Source: Streptomyces sp. NBC_00557
Lineage (GTDB): Bacteria; Actinomycetota; Actinomycetes; Streptomycetales; Streptomycetaceae
Direction of reading: 5' to 3'
Length of the DNA stretch: 64,000 nucleotides
Assembly (NCBI RefSeq): GCF_036345995.1
Contig: NZ_CP107796.1
Span: 6,634,001-6,698,000, forward strand
The translations under genes and the position numbers were made by a program. The notes under the pieces are model-generated. The model did no database searches. It had not been told where the DNA came from and saw only the letters and a list, made by a program, of their open reading frames with translations. This document shows, in pieces, positions 40,829 through 50,703 of the stretch (position 1 is the stretch's first letter; each line of letters starts with the position of its first letter).

Positions 40829-42232
40829 TCACCCGGTCCCGGCCACCGGCAGCGGATACGGCGGGGGAGTGCCGCCGAACTCCGGGCAGTGCGCCTGGTG
40901 ATCGCACCAGCCGCACAGCCTGGTCGGCCGCGGCCGCCACTCCCCGGTCTCCGTGGCCTGCCGGATGGCGTCCCACAGCGCGTGCAGCTTGCGCTCCACC
41001 CGCTCCAGATCGGCGAGCACCGGGTCGTACGTCACCACGTCCCCGCTGCCCAGATACACCAGTTGCAGCCGCCGCGGCACGACCCGCTTCAGCCGCCACA
41101 CCACCAGGGCGTAGAACTTCATCTGGAACAGCGCGCCCTCGGAGTACTCCGGCCGCGGCGCCTTGCCCGTCTTGTAGTCGACGATCCGGACCTCACCGGT
41201 CGGCGCCACGTCCACCCGGTCGATGATCCCGCGCAGCCGCAGCCCCGACTCCAGCTCGGCCTCCACGAACAGCTCCCGCTCGGCCGGCTCCAGCCGCGTC
41301 GGATCCTCCAGCGTGAACCAGCGCTCGACCAGCCGCTCGGCCTCCGCCAGCCACCCGGCCAGCCGCTCGCCGTCCGGATCGTCGGCGAACAGCTCCGTCA
41401 CCTCCGGCCTGCTCTCCCGCAGCCGGTCCCACTGCCCCGGGATCAGCGCCTTCGCCCGCGGCGCGGTCCGCTCCGCCGCCGGCGCGTCGAACAGCCGCTC
41501 CAGCACCGCGTGCACCAGCGTGCCCCGGGTCGCCGCCGCGCTCGGCTTCTCCGGCAGCCGGTCGATCACCCGGAACCGGTACAGCAGCGGACACTGCATG
41601 AAATCGCTCGCCCGCGACGGGGACAGCGACGTCGGCGCAACGGCCACCCGCCCGGCCCCGGCCTCCACCGCGACCGGCACGACCGAACCGGACTCGGGGG
41701 CCGCTGTGGCTCTCGCCGAGCCGGGTGCGGGAGACGCTGTGGCCGTGGTCGAGCGAGGACCAGGGCGCGCTGCGGGTGTCGCCGAGCCGGGGTCAGGGGT
41801 CCCTGTGGCCGTGGTCGAGCCGGTGTCAGGGGTTCCCGTGGGTGTCGCCGAGCCGGGCCCGAGGTCTGCTGGGGCCGTCGCTGAGCTGGGCTCAGGGATC
41901 CCCGCGGGCGTCGCCGAGTCCGGGGCGGCGGTTCCTGTGACCGTGACCGAGTCGGGCTGAGTGTTTCTTGTGGCCGTCACCGAGTCCTGCTGAGCGGTTT
42001 CTGTGGCTGTCGCCGGGTCCGGGGCAGCGGTCCCAGTGGCCGTCGCCGGGTCCGGGGCAGCGGTCCCCGTGGCCGTCGCCGAGCCGGGCTCAGGGGTCCC
42101 CGCGGGCGTCGCCACAGCCGTCGAGGGCTCCGGCACCGGAGCCGTCACGGGCGCCGGTCGCGGCGCCCCGTCCGGATCCGTCTGCCCGGCGCCGCCCGAC
42201 CGGGCCTCCGTGTCCTCGATGCTGCTGTCCAT
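40829..42232 (-). CDS. RecB-family PD-(D/E)XK nuclease with repetitive N-terminus
   Basis: The predicted protein has 467 residues. Residues 1-40 are low complexity, 41-183 are thirteen 11-residue repeats (Ala/Thr/Pro/Gly rich), and the folded domain starts near SLSPSRASDFMQCPLLYRF. That start, with a later CGWCDHQAHCPEF, gives four cysteines suited to an iron-sulfur cluster as in AddB/Cas4-type nucleases. The catalytic part has the GTLVHAVLE histidine, the Asp of GIIDRVDV, and VDYKTGK (the PD-(D/E)XK lysine). It should be a single-strand DNA exonuclease for repair. The start at 42232 is chosen because upstream codons lack family sequence; the true start could differ. Confidence 0.85.
   Translation of the reverse strand: MDSSIEDTEARSGGAGQTDPDGAPRPAPVTAPVPEPSTAVATPAGTPEPGSATATGTAAPDPATATGTAAPDPATATETAQQDSVTATRNTQPDSVTVTGTAAPDSATPAGIPEPSSATAPADLGPGSATPTGTPDTGSTTATGTPDPGSATPAARPGPRSTTATASPAPGSARATAAPESGSVVPVAVEAGAGRVAVAPTSLSPSRASDFMQCPLLYRFRVIDRLPEKPSAAATRGTLVHAVLERLFDAPAAERTAPRAKALIPGQWDRLRESRPEVTELFADDPDGERLAGWLAEAERLVERWFTLEDPTRLEPAERELFVEAELESGLRLRGIIDRVDVAPTGEVRIVDYKTGKAPRPEYSEGALFQMKFYALVVWRLKRVVPRRLQLVYLGSGDVVTYDPVLADLERVERKLHALWDAIRQATETGEWRPRPTRLCGWCDHQAHCPEFGGTPPPYPLPVAGTG
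41684..42112 (-). repeat. Thirteen in-frame 33-bp repeats in the nuclease gene
   Basis: The encoded units are each exactly 11 residues, such as ATATGTAAPDP, TTATGTPDPGS and ATPTGTPDTGS. Adjacent copies at the upstream end (codons for two identical ATATGTAAPDP units) are nearly identical in DNA, so recent copy gain is likely there. Because the unit is a multiple of three, copy changes keep the frame. No folded structure is expected. Confidence 0.9.
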
Positions 42233-42410
42233 GACCACAGACCTTACGGCCCGCCACTGACAGTGACCCAGCCGTCGCCGTGTTCGACCGCGCGGCCACG
42301 GGGCAAACACAAGGGGTGCCGGGGCGGAACACCTCGCCACGGCCGCATACCATCGACCACAGACCCTTCCGTTCCGCAGGTACGGAAGACGCTTCGAACG
42401 AGGGGACACC

Positions 42411-44159
42411 GTGGACGTGAGCGGCGGGAGCGGGCAGCCGCGGTCCGGCAACGACAAGCCGGCCGAGCACCCCGCGGGTCCGACGGCCCCGACGACCGAC
42501 CCCACCGGCCCGGAGCCCCAGCCCCCCACGGACCACCACCGGGCCGAGACGGACGACACCCGGACCGATCGGCCCGGCCGCGGGGACGCCCCGCCCCCTC
42601 GGCAGCCCGGCACGGCCCCCGGCAGCGCAGGCTCCGGCGCCCCGGACGCCACCGAGCCCGGGGAGGACACGGCCGGCCTTCGCTCGGACACCGCCTCGGC
42701 CGCCTCCGCCTCCCCGGAGCGCACGGACAGCACGGACAGCACAGGCTCCGGCACCGGCTCGGACACCGACGCGAGCGAGGACCGTACCGACGCCGCAGCG
42801 CCGCCCGGCCCTCCCGAGGGTCCCGGCACCGGCGGCGCCGGCGATGCTGCGGGCGCCGAAGGGCACGCCGGCCGCCCCCAGCCCCCCGGCACCCCCTCCC
42901 GGCCGGGTCACGCTCCCGGCGCCCCGCGCGACGAGCAGCACGAGCACCGGTCCCTCGCCCACTCCGGGATCGCCAAGGGCGAGCCGCCGCAGCCGCGGCC
43001 CAAGGAGCCCGGCGGCGGCATCCTCATGGGACGGCCCTTCGGCGTGCCTGTGTACGTCGCCCCCAGCTGGTTCCTCGTCGCCGCACTGATCACCTGGGTC
43101 TTCGGCGGCCAGCTCGACCGCGTGCTGCCCGAGCTGGGCGCCGCCCGCTACCTCGTCTCCCTGTTCTTCGCCGTCGCCTTCTACGCCTCCGTCCTGGTCC
43201 ACGAGCTGGCCCACACGGTCGCCGCGATCCGCTTCAAGCTCCCGGTCCGCCGCATCCAGCTGCAGTTCTTCGGCGGCGTCTCGGAGATCGAGAAGGAGGC
43301 CGAGACCCCCGGCCGCGAGTTCGTCCTGGCCTTCGTCGGCCCGCTGCTCTCCCTCGTCCTGGCCGGCCTGTTCTACGTCGCCATGAAACCCGTCGAGCCC
43401 GGCACCGTACCCGGCGTCCTGCTGGCCGGCCTGATGATCTCCAACCTCATCGTCGCGGTCTTCAACCTCCTGCCCGGCCTGCCCCTCGACGGCGGCCGCA
43501 TGCTCCGCGCCGTCGTCTGGAAGATCACCGGCAGGCCCATGAGCGGCACCGTCGCCGCCGCCTGGGTCGGCCGCGCCCTCGCCGTCACCGTCCTCATCGG
43601 CCTGCCCCTGCTCAACCAGTCCGGCGCCCTCGGCGGCGGCAGCACGGACACCGGCGGCATGGACACCGTCACCGACGCCCTGCTCGCCGCCATCCTCGCC
43701 GCCATCATCTGGACCGGCGCCGGCAACAGCCTGCGCATGGCCCGCCTGCGCGAACACCTCCCCGAGCTGCGCGCCCGCACCCTGACCCGGCGCGCCGTAC
43801 CCGTGGAGACCGACACCCCGCTCTCCGAGGCCCTGCGCCGGGCCAACGCGGCCGGCGCCCGCGCCCTGGTCGTCGTCGACGCCCACGGCACCCCCGTCTC
43901 CCTGGTCCGCGAGTCCGCCATCGTCGGCGTACCCGAACACCGCCGCCCCTGGGTCGCCGTCAGCGGCCTCGCCCAGGACCTCACCGAGGGCATGCGCGTC
44001 TCCGCGGAACTCGCCGGAGAAGAACTCCTCGACGTCCTGCGGGCCACCCCCGCCACCGAATACCTGGTCGTCGAGGAGACGGGCGAGATCTACGGCGTCC
44101 TGTCAGCGGCAGACGTGGAGCGGGCCTTCGTCAGGGCGATGGCAAGACCGGCTTCATAG
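42411..44159 (+). CDS. Site-2 protease family zinc metalloprotease with CBS domains
   Basis: The predicted protein has 582 residues. The first 195 or so are disordered, rich in Pro, Gly, Asp and Ser. The membrane protease core follows, with HELAH (His264, His268) and the LDGGR motif (Asp360) completing the zinc site. FFGGVSEIEKEAETPGREF and NLLPGLPLDGGRM are typical of the group 3 site-2 proteases. A C-terminal part contains paired CBS-like segments that may bind adenosyl ligands. It would cleave a membrane-embedded substrate such as an anti-sigma factor. The GTG at 42411 follows a weak GGGG box. It is divergent from the nuclease gene. Confidence 0.9.
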   Translation: MDVSGGSGQPRSGNDKPAEHPAGPTAPTTDPTGPEPQPPTDHHRAETDDTRTDRPGRGDAPPPRQPGTAPGSAGSGAPDATEPGEDTAGLRSDTASAASASPERTDSTDSTGSGTGSDTDASEDRTDAAAPPGPPEGPGTGGAGDAAGAEGHAGRPQPPGTPSRPGHAPGAPRDEQHEHRSLAHSGIAKGEPPQPRPKEPGGGILMGRPFGVPVYVAPSWFLVAALITWVFGGQLDRVLPELGAARYLVSLFFAVAFYASVLVHELAHTVAAIRFKLPVRRIQLQFFGGVSEIEKEAETPGREFVLAFVGPLLSLVLAGLFYVAMKPVEPGTVPGVLLAGLMISNLIVAVFNLLPGLPLDGGRMLRAVVWKITGRPMSGTVAAAWVGRALAVTVLIGLPLLNQSGALGGGSTDTGGMDTVTDALLAAILAAIIWTGAGNSLRMARLREHLPELRARTLTRRAVPVETDTPLSEALRRANAAGARALVVVDAHGTPVSLVRESAIVGVPEHRRPWVAVSGLAQDLTEGMRVSAELAGEELLDVLRATPATEYLVVEETGEIYGVLSAADVERAFVRAMARPAS

Positions 44160-44214
44160 CCCGCCGCACCGGAGCGCGGCCAAGCCCCCGGCGGGGAACC
44201 GGTACGCTGGTCAC

Positions 44215-45117
44215 ATGTCCGAACCGACCGGTGCCGCCCGCAGGCGCGGGCCCTTCAAGGTCGGGGACCAGGTACAGCTGACCGACCCCAAGGGTCGCCA
44301 CTACACGTTCACGCTCGAAGCCGGGAAGAACTTCCACACCCACAAGGGTTCCTTCCCGCACGACGAACTGATCGGCGCTCCCGAGGGCAGCGTTGTCCGC
44401 ACCACCGGCAACGTCGCCTACCTCGCGCTGCGCCCCCTGCTCCCCGACTACGTCCTGTCCATGCCCCGCGGGGCGGCCGTCGTCTACCCGAAGGACGCGG
44501 GGCAGATCCTCGCCTTCGCCGACATCTTCCCCGGCGCGCGCGTCGTGGAGGCCGGCGTCGGCTCCGGCTCGCTCAGCAGCTTCCTGCTGCGCGCCATCGG
44601 CGACCAGGGCATGCTGCACTCCTACGAGCGCCGCGAGGACTTCGCCGAGATCGCCAAGCAGAACGTGGAGCGCTACTTCGGCGGCCCCCACCCGGCCTGG
44701 CAGCTCACCGTCGGCGACCTCCAGGACAACCTGTCCGACACCGACGTCGACCGCGTCATCCTCGACATGCTCGCCCCCTGGGAATGCCTGGAAGCCGTCT
44801 CCAAGGCACTCGTCCCCGGCGGCATCCTCTGCTGCTACGTGGCCACCACCACCCAGCTCGCCCGGACCGTGGAGTCCATCCGGGAGATCGGCTGCTTCAA
44901 CGAGCCGACCGCCTGGGAGACCATGATCCGCAACTGGCACATCGAGGGCCTCGCCGTCCGCCCGGACCACCGGATGATCGGCCACACCGGCTTCCTGCTC
45001 ACCGCCCGCCGCCTCGCCGACGGCGTCGAGCCCCCCATGCGTCGCCGCCGCCCCGCCAAGGGCGCCTACGGCGAGGACTACGCCGGCCCCAACGCCGACG
45101 GCGGCACCGGCCGCTGA
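44215..45117 (+). CDS. trmI: tRNA (adenine(58)-N1)-methyltransferase
   Basis: The predicted protein has 300 residues. An N-terminal beta domain is followed by a Rossmann methyltransferase fold with the AdoMet motif VVEAGVGSGSLS and ERREDFAEIAKQNVE. VILDMLAPWE carries the catalytic Asp of TrmI. It methylates A58 in the T loop of tRNAs. The position upstream of the proteasome genes is common in actinobacteria. It starts 56 bases after the protease gene and may be cotranscribed. Confidence 0.95.
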   Translation: MSEPTGAARRRGPFKVGDQVQLTDPKGRHYTFTLEAGKNFHTHKGSFPHDELIGAPEGSVVRTTGNVAYLALRPLLPDYVLSMPRGAAVVYPKDAGQILAFADIFPGARVVEAGVGSGSLSSFLLRAIGDQGMLHSYERREDFAEIAKQNVERYFGGPHPAWQLTVGDLQDNLSDTDVDRVILDMLAPWECLEAVSKALVPGGILCCYVATTTQLARTVESIREIGCFNEPTAWETMIRNWHIEGLAVRPDHRMIGHTGFLLTARRLADGVEPPMRRRRPAKGAYGEDYAGPNADGGTGR

Positions 45118-45142
45118 CCCACCCGCACCCGGCACAACCCAT

Positions 45143-45194
45143 GGGCGCCGCGCCGCTGTTCCCCCACCCCGGCGGGAACTCCGGCGCGGCGCCC
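45143..45194 (+). terminator. Terminator after trmI
   Basis: A perfect 13-base outer stem (45143-45155 with 45182-45194) encloses an inner GTTCCC/GGGAAC stem. No T tract follows, as is usual for Streptomyces terminators. Confidence 0.65.
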
Positions 45195-45361
45195 GCGCGT
45201 TGACACGGCACCAGGATCCCCGCCCCCCACGGCCCCAACCCCCGCCACGCGCGCGGGCCCCGCCTGCGGGAATCCTCCGACCCCGCCGTTCCCCCGCACT
45301 GTGACGTGTGGCACCATGCTGGCCACCCCCACCGGCACAGCCCTCACAGGAGACACTCCTA

Positions 45362-45943
45362 GTGCAGCAATCCGCCGTTCCGGAGCTCGCCCACGCCCAG
45401 ACCCGGCCCATCCACTGGGTCGCCACCGCCACGGCCGTCGCCGGCGTCGTCGCCCTGTCCTCCGTCGTCCAGCCCGGATCGGCCACGGCCGCCCAGACGC
45501 ACACCGAAACCCACCGAAGGACCGCCCCCGCGGCCGCCGCACCGCCCGGCACCACCGGCGTCGACTTCCCGCTGCAGTGCGGACCCACGAAAGCCGTGGT
45601 CGCCAGGAAAGCCACCGGAGACCTCGACGGGGACGGCAGACCGGAAACCGTCGCCGTCGTCCACTGCGACGCCACCATGGGCACCCCGCCCGACGGCGTC
45701 TACGTCCTCACCCGCTCCGCCGACAGCGGCGCACCCCGCATCGTCGCCACGCTCGTCGACCCCAAGGACCGGGTCACCGTCACCGGCTTCTCCCTGCGCG
45801 CCGGCACGGTCGCCGCCACCCTCCTCGGCTACTCCTCCGACGCCGTCCCCAACTGCTGCCCCGACCTGAAGACCCCGACCGCCTGGCACTGGAACGGCAC
45901 CGCGTTCCTGCGCACCCCACCCGCCGGCACCCACAGCGTCTGA
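45362..45943 (+). CDS. Hypothetical exported protein with a Ca-binding-like loop
   Basis: The predicted protein has 193 residues. After about 20 residues comes a hydrophobic segment (WVATATAVAGVVALSSVV) ending near ATA, acting as a signal peptide or anchor. The mature part contains GDLDGDGRPETVAVVHC, similar to a single FG-GAP/calcium-binding repeat. Four cysteines (LQCGP, VVHCD, NCCPD) could form disulfides. The GTG at 45362 is preceded by AGGAGA. Function is not recognised. Confidence 0.7.
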   Translation: MQQSAVPELAHAQTRPIHWVATATAVAGVVALSSVVQPGSATAAQTHTETHRRTAPAAAAPPGTTGVDFPLQCGPTKAVVARKATGDLDGDGRPETVAVVHCDATMGTPPDGVYVLTRSADSGAPRIVATLVDPKDRVTVTGFSLRAGTVAATLLGYSSDAVPNCCPDLKTPTAWHWNGTAFLRTPPAGTHSV

Positions 45944-45962
45944 AACGGGGCCCGGCCCGGAC

Positions 45963-46259
45963 TCACTCCGCGTCGGGCCCGTACACCTCGACCCTGTCCG
46001 AAACCCGCCGCACATGAATGCACTCGCCGGGACACTCCCGCGCCGAGTCCACCACATCCGCCAGCAACGGCAGCGGCACCGGCGCCGTCGCACCCGGAGC
46101 CTGCAACAGCTCCTCGTCCGCGCCCTTCACATAGGCCAGCCCGTCGATGTCCAGCTCGAACACCTCAGGGGCGTACTGGGCGCAGATCCCGTCGCCGGTA
46201 CACAGATCCTGGTCGATCCAGACCTCCAGCGCCTCCCCGCCCGGGGCCTCCTGCTGCAC
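45963..46259 (-). CDS. Small ferredoxin
   Basis: The predicted protein has 98 residues, beginning VQQEAPGGEA. Cysteines occur in DLCTGDGICAQYAP (C-X5-C) and near the end in ECPGECIHV, which fits a [3Fe-4S] or related ferredoxin such as those paired with cytochromes P450. It would carry electrons in the cytoplasm; its partner is not in this window. The GTG at 46259 is preferred over 46265 because GGAGAG has better spacing. The gene is convergent with the exported protein gene. Confidence 0.85.
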   Translation of the reverse strand: MQQEAPGGEALEVWIDQDLCTGDGICAQYAPEVFELDIDGLAYVKGADEELLQAPGATAPVPLPLLADVVDSARECPGECIHVRRVSDRVEVYGPDAE

Positions 46260-46793
46260 GGTCACCTCTCCTGCCGTCGGGAACACCGGGCGGAACCGGC
46301 GCCGCAAGGGCCAGCCGGGTCCGCACCAGCGGCTGTTGAACACCCCCGACCCTACCTCCGCCCGCCCGCCGCCCACGCCTCACCGGCACCGGTGGTTTCC
46401 GCCCCCGTCCGCCCGGGTACCAGCGCGGATCCAGGACGACGACACCCGTCCCCGGCCACGGCACCCGACCGGTTCCAGCCGCGGCCGGACGTGACACCCA
46501 CCGACCGGACCGTCGCTCTGCGTGATGCACACAGAGCGCCCGCACGCCCCCCGTTACCACAACCACCCGCCCGCAACGGACAACTCCGGCCACTACCGAA
46601 GGGTTTCGACCACGCGATGCCCGGAACAAGCTGCTTCCCTATCACGTTGAGTGGGTATCCCCTCCGTGCGAGGGAGAGCGCAACGGGTGACCGACGACAC
46701 ACCTTGACAGTCTTTGTGATCTAGGGGTTTCAATCGACACCCACCCAGGTAGGGTCTGGAAGCGTCCAGCTCCCCTTGGAGGAGGTGAGGACC
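46260..46793 (+). promoter_or_regulatory. 534-base region upstream of mpa
   Basis: This region contains the promoters for the ferredoxin (minus) and the Mpa ATPase (plus). A consensus-like TTGACA lies at 46704-46709. A 25-base near-palindrome lies at 46514-46538. No plausible gene with biased third codon positions was found. Confidence 0.55.
46514..46538. promoter_or_regulatory. 25-base near-palindrome upstream of mpa
   Basis: CGCTCTG...CAGAGCG arms enclose GTG...CAC, with one mismatched pair inside the arms and a 3-base centre. It is a candidate operator or hairpin between the ferredoxin and the proteasome ATPase gene. Its function is unknown. Confidence 0.45.
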
Positions 46794-48560
46794 GTGGCAG
46801 CCCACGACGACGACATGAACCGCGGCATCCGCCCGGGACGAGGGTCCGACGACCCGGCCGGGCAGATCGCCTACCTTGAGCAGGAGATCGCCGTCCTGCG
46901 ACGCAAGCTCGCCGACTCTCCGCGACACACGAGGATTCTCGAGGAGCGGATCGTCGAGCTGCAGACCAACCTGGCCGGCGTGTCCGCCCAGAACGAACGG
47001 CTGGCCAACACCCTCCGCGAGGCCCGCGACCAGATCGTGGCCCTCAAGGAAGAGGTGGACCGGCTCGCCCAGCCGCCGGCCGGCTTCGGCGTCTTCCTGC
47101 AAGCCAACGAAGACGGCACCGCCGACATCTTCACCGGCGGCCGCAAGCTCCGGGTGAACGTCAGCCCGAGCGTCGACCTCGACGACCTGCGGCGCGGCCA
47201 GGAAGTCATGCTCAACGAAGCGCTCAACGTGGTCGACGCCATGGAGTTCGAGCGCGTCGGCGACATCGTCACCCTCAAGGAGATCCTCGAGGACGGCGAG
47301 CGCGCCCTCGTACTGGGGCACACCGACGAGGAGCGGGTCGTACGGCTCGCCGAGCCCCTGCTCGGCACCACCATCCGCGCCGGCGACGCCCTCCTGCTCG
47401 AACCCCGCTCGGGGTACGTCTACGAGGTCGTCCCCAAGAGCGAGGTCGAGGAACTGGTCCTCGAAGAGGTCCCCGACATCGGCTACGACCAGATCGGCGG
47501 CCTCGGCAACCAGATCGAGGCCATCCGGGACGCGGTCGAGCTGCCGTACCTCTACCCGGACCTCTTCAAGGAGCACGAGCTGCGCCCGCCCAAGGGCGTC
47601 CTGCTCTACGGCCCCCCCGGCTGCGGCAAGACGCTCATCGCCAAGGCCGTCGCGAACTCGCTGGCCAAGAAGGTCGCCGAGGTCACCGGCCAGGCCGCCG
47701 GCAAGAGCTTCTTCCTCAACATCAAGGGCCCCGAGCTGCTCAACAAGTACGTCGGCGAGACCGAGCGGCAGATCCGCCTGGTCTTCCAGCGTGCCCGTGA
47801 GAAGGCCAGCGAGGGCACACCCGTGATCGTCTTCTTCGACGAGATGGAGTCCCTCTTCCGCACCCGCGGCTCCGGCGTCAGCTCGGACGTGGAGAACACC
47901 ATCGTCCCGCAGCTGCTCGCCGAGATCGACGGCGTGGAGGGCCTGCAGAACGTGGTCGTCATCGGCGCCTCCAACCGCGAGGACATGATCGACCCCGCCA
48001 TCCTGCGCCCCGGCCGGCTCGACGTGAAGATCAAGATCGAGCGTCCCGACGCCGAGGCCGCCAAGGACATCTTCGGCAAGTACCTCACCGAGCGTCTCCC
48101 GCTGCACGCCGACGACCTCGCGGAACACGGCGGAGACAAGAGCGCGACGGTCCAGGGCATGATCCAGACCGCCGTCGAGCAGATGTACGCCGAATCCGAG
48201 GAGAACCGCTTCCTGGAAGTCACCTACGCCAACGGCGACAAGGAAGTCCTCTACTTCAAGGACTTCAACTCCGGCGCCATGATCGAGAACATCGTGGGCC
48301 GCGCCAAGAAGATGGCGATCAAGGACTTCCTCGAGAAGAACCAGAAGGGCCTCCGCGTCTCCCACCTCCTCCAGGCCTGCGTGGACGAGTTCAAGGAGAA
48401 CGAAGACCTGCCCAACACCACCAACCCGGACGACTGGGCCCGGATCTCCGGAAAGAAGGGCGAACGGATCGTCTACATCCGCACCCTCATCACCGGAAAG
48501 CAGGGCGCGGACACCGGACGCTCCATCGACACGGTGGCGAACACCGGTCAGTACCTGTAA
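46794..48560 (+). CDS. mpa: Proteasome-associated AAA+ ATPase (Mpa/ARC)
   Basis: The predicted protein has 588 residues. An N-terminal coiled coil (about residues 25-85) binds Pup, two OB domains follow, and the AAA+ module has GPPGCGKT (Walker A) and FFDEMES (Walker B). The C-terminus is GQYL, the motif that docks into the proteasome alpha ring. The hexamer unfolds pupylated proteins and feeds them to PrcAB. The GTG at 46794 follows GGAGGTGAGG. It heads the proteasome locus, followed by a terminator before dop. Confidence 0.97.
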   Translation: MAAHDDDMNRGIRPGRGSDDPAGQIAYLEQEIAVLRRKLADSPRHTRILEERIVELQTNLAGVSAQNERLANTLREARDQIVALKEEVDRLAQPPAGFGVFLQANEDGTADIFTGGRKLRVNVSPSVDLDDLRRGQEVMLNEALNVVDAMEFERVGDIVTLKEILEDGERALVLGHTDEERVVRLAEPLLGTTIRAGDALLLEPRSGYVYEVVPKSEVEELVLEEVPDIGYDQIGGLGNQIEAIRDAVELPYLYPDLFKEHELRPPKGVLLYGPPGCGKTLIAKAVANSLAKKVAEVTGQAAGKSFFLNIKGPELLNKYVGETERQIRLVFQRAREKASEGTPVIVFFDEMESLFRTRGSGVSSDVENTIVPQLLAEIDGVEGLQNVVVIGASNREDMIDPAILRPGRLDVKIKIERPDAEAAKDIFGKYLTERLPLHADDLAEHGGDKSATVQGMIQTAVEQMYAESEENRFLEVTYANGDKEVLYFKDFNSGAMIENIVGRAKKMAIKDFLEKNQKGLRVSHLLQACVDEFKENEDLPNTTNPDDWARISGKKGERIVYIRTLITGKQGADTGRSIDTVANTGQYL

Positions 48561-48568
48561 CGGCAGGG

Positions 48569-48612
48569 CGGCTGCGGGTGCCCTCACCGGGTACCCGCAG
48601 CCGACTGTTTTT
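48569..48612 (+). terminator. Terminator after mpa
   Basis: An 11-base stem (48569-48579 with 48593-48603) is followed by GACTGTTTTTC. It is a classical intrinsic terminator, so dop must have its own promoter. Confidence 0.85.
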
Positions 48613-48792
48613 CTGGCCACGACCGGAGCAGGCAATGACGCAAATGATCTCCCCACCAGCGCAAAGGCGTTCTAGGCTCGTTCCTACCGCCGAGTCGCGC
48701 AGTGCGGGGACGGGCACCGCACACGCACCGGAGCGCCAGCGGTACGTGAGCGGCGCCCACGACCGAGGGTGCCGCCGGGCAAGGAGGGCCGC

Positions 48793-50304
48793 ATGACCGT
48801 ACGGCGAGTAATGGGCATCGAGACGGAGTACGGGATCTCCGTCCCCGGCCACCCCAACGCCAATGCCATGCTCACCTCGTCCCAGATCGTCAACGCCTAC
48901 GCGGCGGCGATGCACCGGGCCCGCCGGGCCCGCTGGGACTTCGAGGAAGAGAACCCGCTACGCGACGCGCGAGGCTTCGACCTCGCCCGGGAGGCCGCCG
49001 ACGCCAGCCAGCTCACCGACGAGGACATCGGCCTCGCCAACGTCATCCTGACCAACGGAGCACGGCTCTACGTCGACCACGCCCACCCCGAATACAGCGC
49101 CCCCGAGGTCACCAACCCCCGCGACGCCGTCCTCTGGGACAAGGCCGGGGAACGCATCATGGCCGAGGCCGCCGAACGCGCCGCCCAGCTCCCCGGCGCC
49201 CAGCCCATCCACCTGTACAAGAACAACACCGACAACAAGGGCGCCAGCTACGGCACGCACGAGAACTACCTGATGAAGCGGGAGACCCCCTTCTCGGACA
49301 TCGTGCGCCACCTGACCCCCTTCTTCGTCTCCCGCCAGGTCTTCGCCGGCGCCGGCCGCGTCGGCATCGGCCAGGACGGCCACGAACACGGCTTCCAGCT
49401 CAGCCAGCGCGCCGACTACTTCGAAGTCGAGGTGGGCCTCGAGACCACCCTCAAACGGCCCATCATCAACACCCGGGACGAACCCCACGCCGACGCGGAG
49501 AAGTACCGCCGCCTGCATGTGATCATCGGCGACGCGAACCTCTCGGAGATCTCCACCTACCTCAAGCTGGGCACGACCAGCCTGGTCCTGTCCATGATCG
49601 AGGACGGCTTCATCGCGGTCGACCTCGCCGTCGACCAGCCCGTGCGCACCCTGCACCAGGTCTCCCACGACCCGTCGCTCAAGCGCCTGGTCACCCTCCG
49701 CAGCGGACGCACCCTGACCGCGGTGCAGCTCCAGATGGAGTACTACGAGCTGTCCCGCAAGTACGTCGAGGAACGCTACGGCGAGGACGCCGACGAGCAG
49801 ACCAAGGACATCCTCACCCGCTGGGAGGACACCCTCACCCGGCTCGAGAACGACCCCATGAGCCTGGCCGGCGAGCTCGACTGGGTCGCCAAGCGCGAAC
49901 TCATGGAGGGCTACCGCCGCCGCGACAACCTCGACTGGGACGCCGCCCGGCTCCACCTCGTCGACCTGCAGTACGCCGACGTACGCCCCGAGAAGGGCCT
50001 GTACAACCGCCTCGCCGCCCGCGGCCGCATGAAGCGGCTCCTGGACGAGGCGGACGTCGAGCGGGCCATGAGGAAGCCGCCGGAGGACACCCGGGCCTAC
50101 TTCCGCGGGCGCTGCCTGGAGCAGTACGCCGACGACGTCGCTGCGGCGAGCTGGGACTCGGTGATCTTCGACCTGCCCGGCCGGGACTCGCTGCAGCGCG
50201 TTCCAACCCTGGAACCGCTACGCGGAACGCGAAATCACGTCAAGGAGCTGCTGGACCGCTGCCGCACCGCGGAAGACCTGGTCAGGGTCCTGTCCGGCGG
50301 GTGA
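48793..50304 (+). CDS. dop: Pup deamidase/depupylase
   Basis: The predicted protein has 503 residues and a carboxylate-amine ligase-like fold. The ATP/Mg site is at GIETEYGI, the catalytic aspartate is Asp95 in [17 protein letters not shown], and [18 protein letters not shown] and [17 protein letters not shown] are shared with PafA. Dop converts the C-terminal Gln of Pup to Glu and removes Pup from substrates. The Dop-specific insertion after residue 40 distinguishes it from PafA. AAGGAGG precedes the ATG. It lies directly upstream of pup. Confidence 0.96.
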   Translation: MTVRRVMGIETEYGISVPGHPNANAMLTSSQIVNAYAAAMHRARRARWDFEEENPLRDARGFDLAREAADASQLTDEDIGLANVILTNGARLYVDHAHPEYSAPEVTNPRDAVLWDKAGERIMAEAAERAAQLPGAQPIHLYKNNTDNKGASYGTHENYLMKRETPFSDIVRHLTPFFVSRQVFAGAGRVGIGQDGHEHGFQLSQRADYFEVEVGLETTLKRPIINTRDEPHADAEKYRRLHVIIGDANLSEISTYLKLGTTSLVLSMIEDGFIAVDLAVDQPVRTLHQVSHDPSLKRLVTLRSGRTLTAVQLQMEYYELSRKYVEERYGEDADEQTKDILTRWEDTLTRLENDPMSLAGELDWVAKRELMEGYRRRDNLDWDAARLHLVDLQYADVRPEKGLYNRLAARGRMKRLLDEADVERAMRKPPEDTRAYFRGRCLEQYADDVAAASWDSVIFDLPGRDSLQRVPTLEPLRGTRNHVKELLDRCRTAEDLVRVLSGG

Positions 50305-50476
50305 GCGGGCCAGGGGGGTACTCGGTGCGGCCCGGGCGGACAGGGTGGAAATCCTGCCGCCCGGGAATCATCGAGATGGCCCCCGTACGTTGGAGAAACT
50401 GCGGGGCCGATGTCGGACCCGGCTTGTAGGGTCTGATCATCACCGATCGGCAGGCGAACTGAGCGGGGTGAGGGTT

Positions 50477-50695
50477 ATGGCAACCAAGGACACCGGCGGC
50501 GGCCAGCAGAAGGCCACGCGCGCGACCGAGGAGGTCGAGGAGCAGGCGCAGGAAGCGCAGGCCTCGGAGGACCTCAAGGAGCGACACGAGAAGCTGAGCG
50601 ACGACGTGGACTCCGTCCTGGACGAGATCGACGACGTCTTGGAGGAGAACGCAGAGGACTTCGTGAGGTCCTTCGTTCAAAAGGGTGGACAGTAG
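50477..50695 (+). CDS. pup: Prokaryotic ubiquitin-like protein
   Basis: The predicted protein has 72 residues. It is acidic and largely disordered, with a helix-forming SDDVDSVLDEIDDVLEENAE region that binds the Mpa coiled coil. It ends GGQ. The terminal Gln must be deamidated by Dop before PafA attaches Pup to substrate lysines. It lies 172 bases after dop and 8 bases before the endonuclease VII gene. Confidence 0.97.
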   Translation: MATKDTGGGQQKATRATEEVEEQAQEAQASEDLKERHEKLSDDVDSVLDEIDDVLEENAEDFVRSFVQKGGQ

Positions 50696-50703
50696 TCACT
50701 CTT

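Noticed and set aside
41684..42112. CRISPR or transposon repeats in the nuclease gene
   Set aside because: The 33-base units are contiguous without spacers and keep the reading frame of a nuclease with intact motifs.
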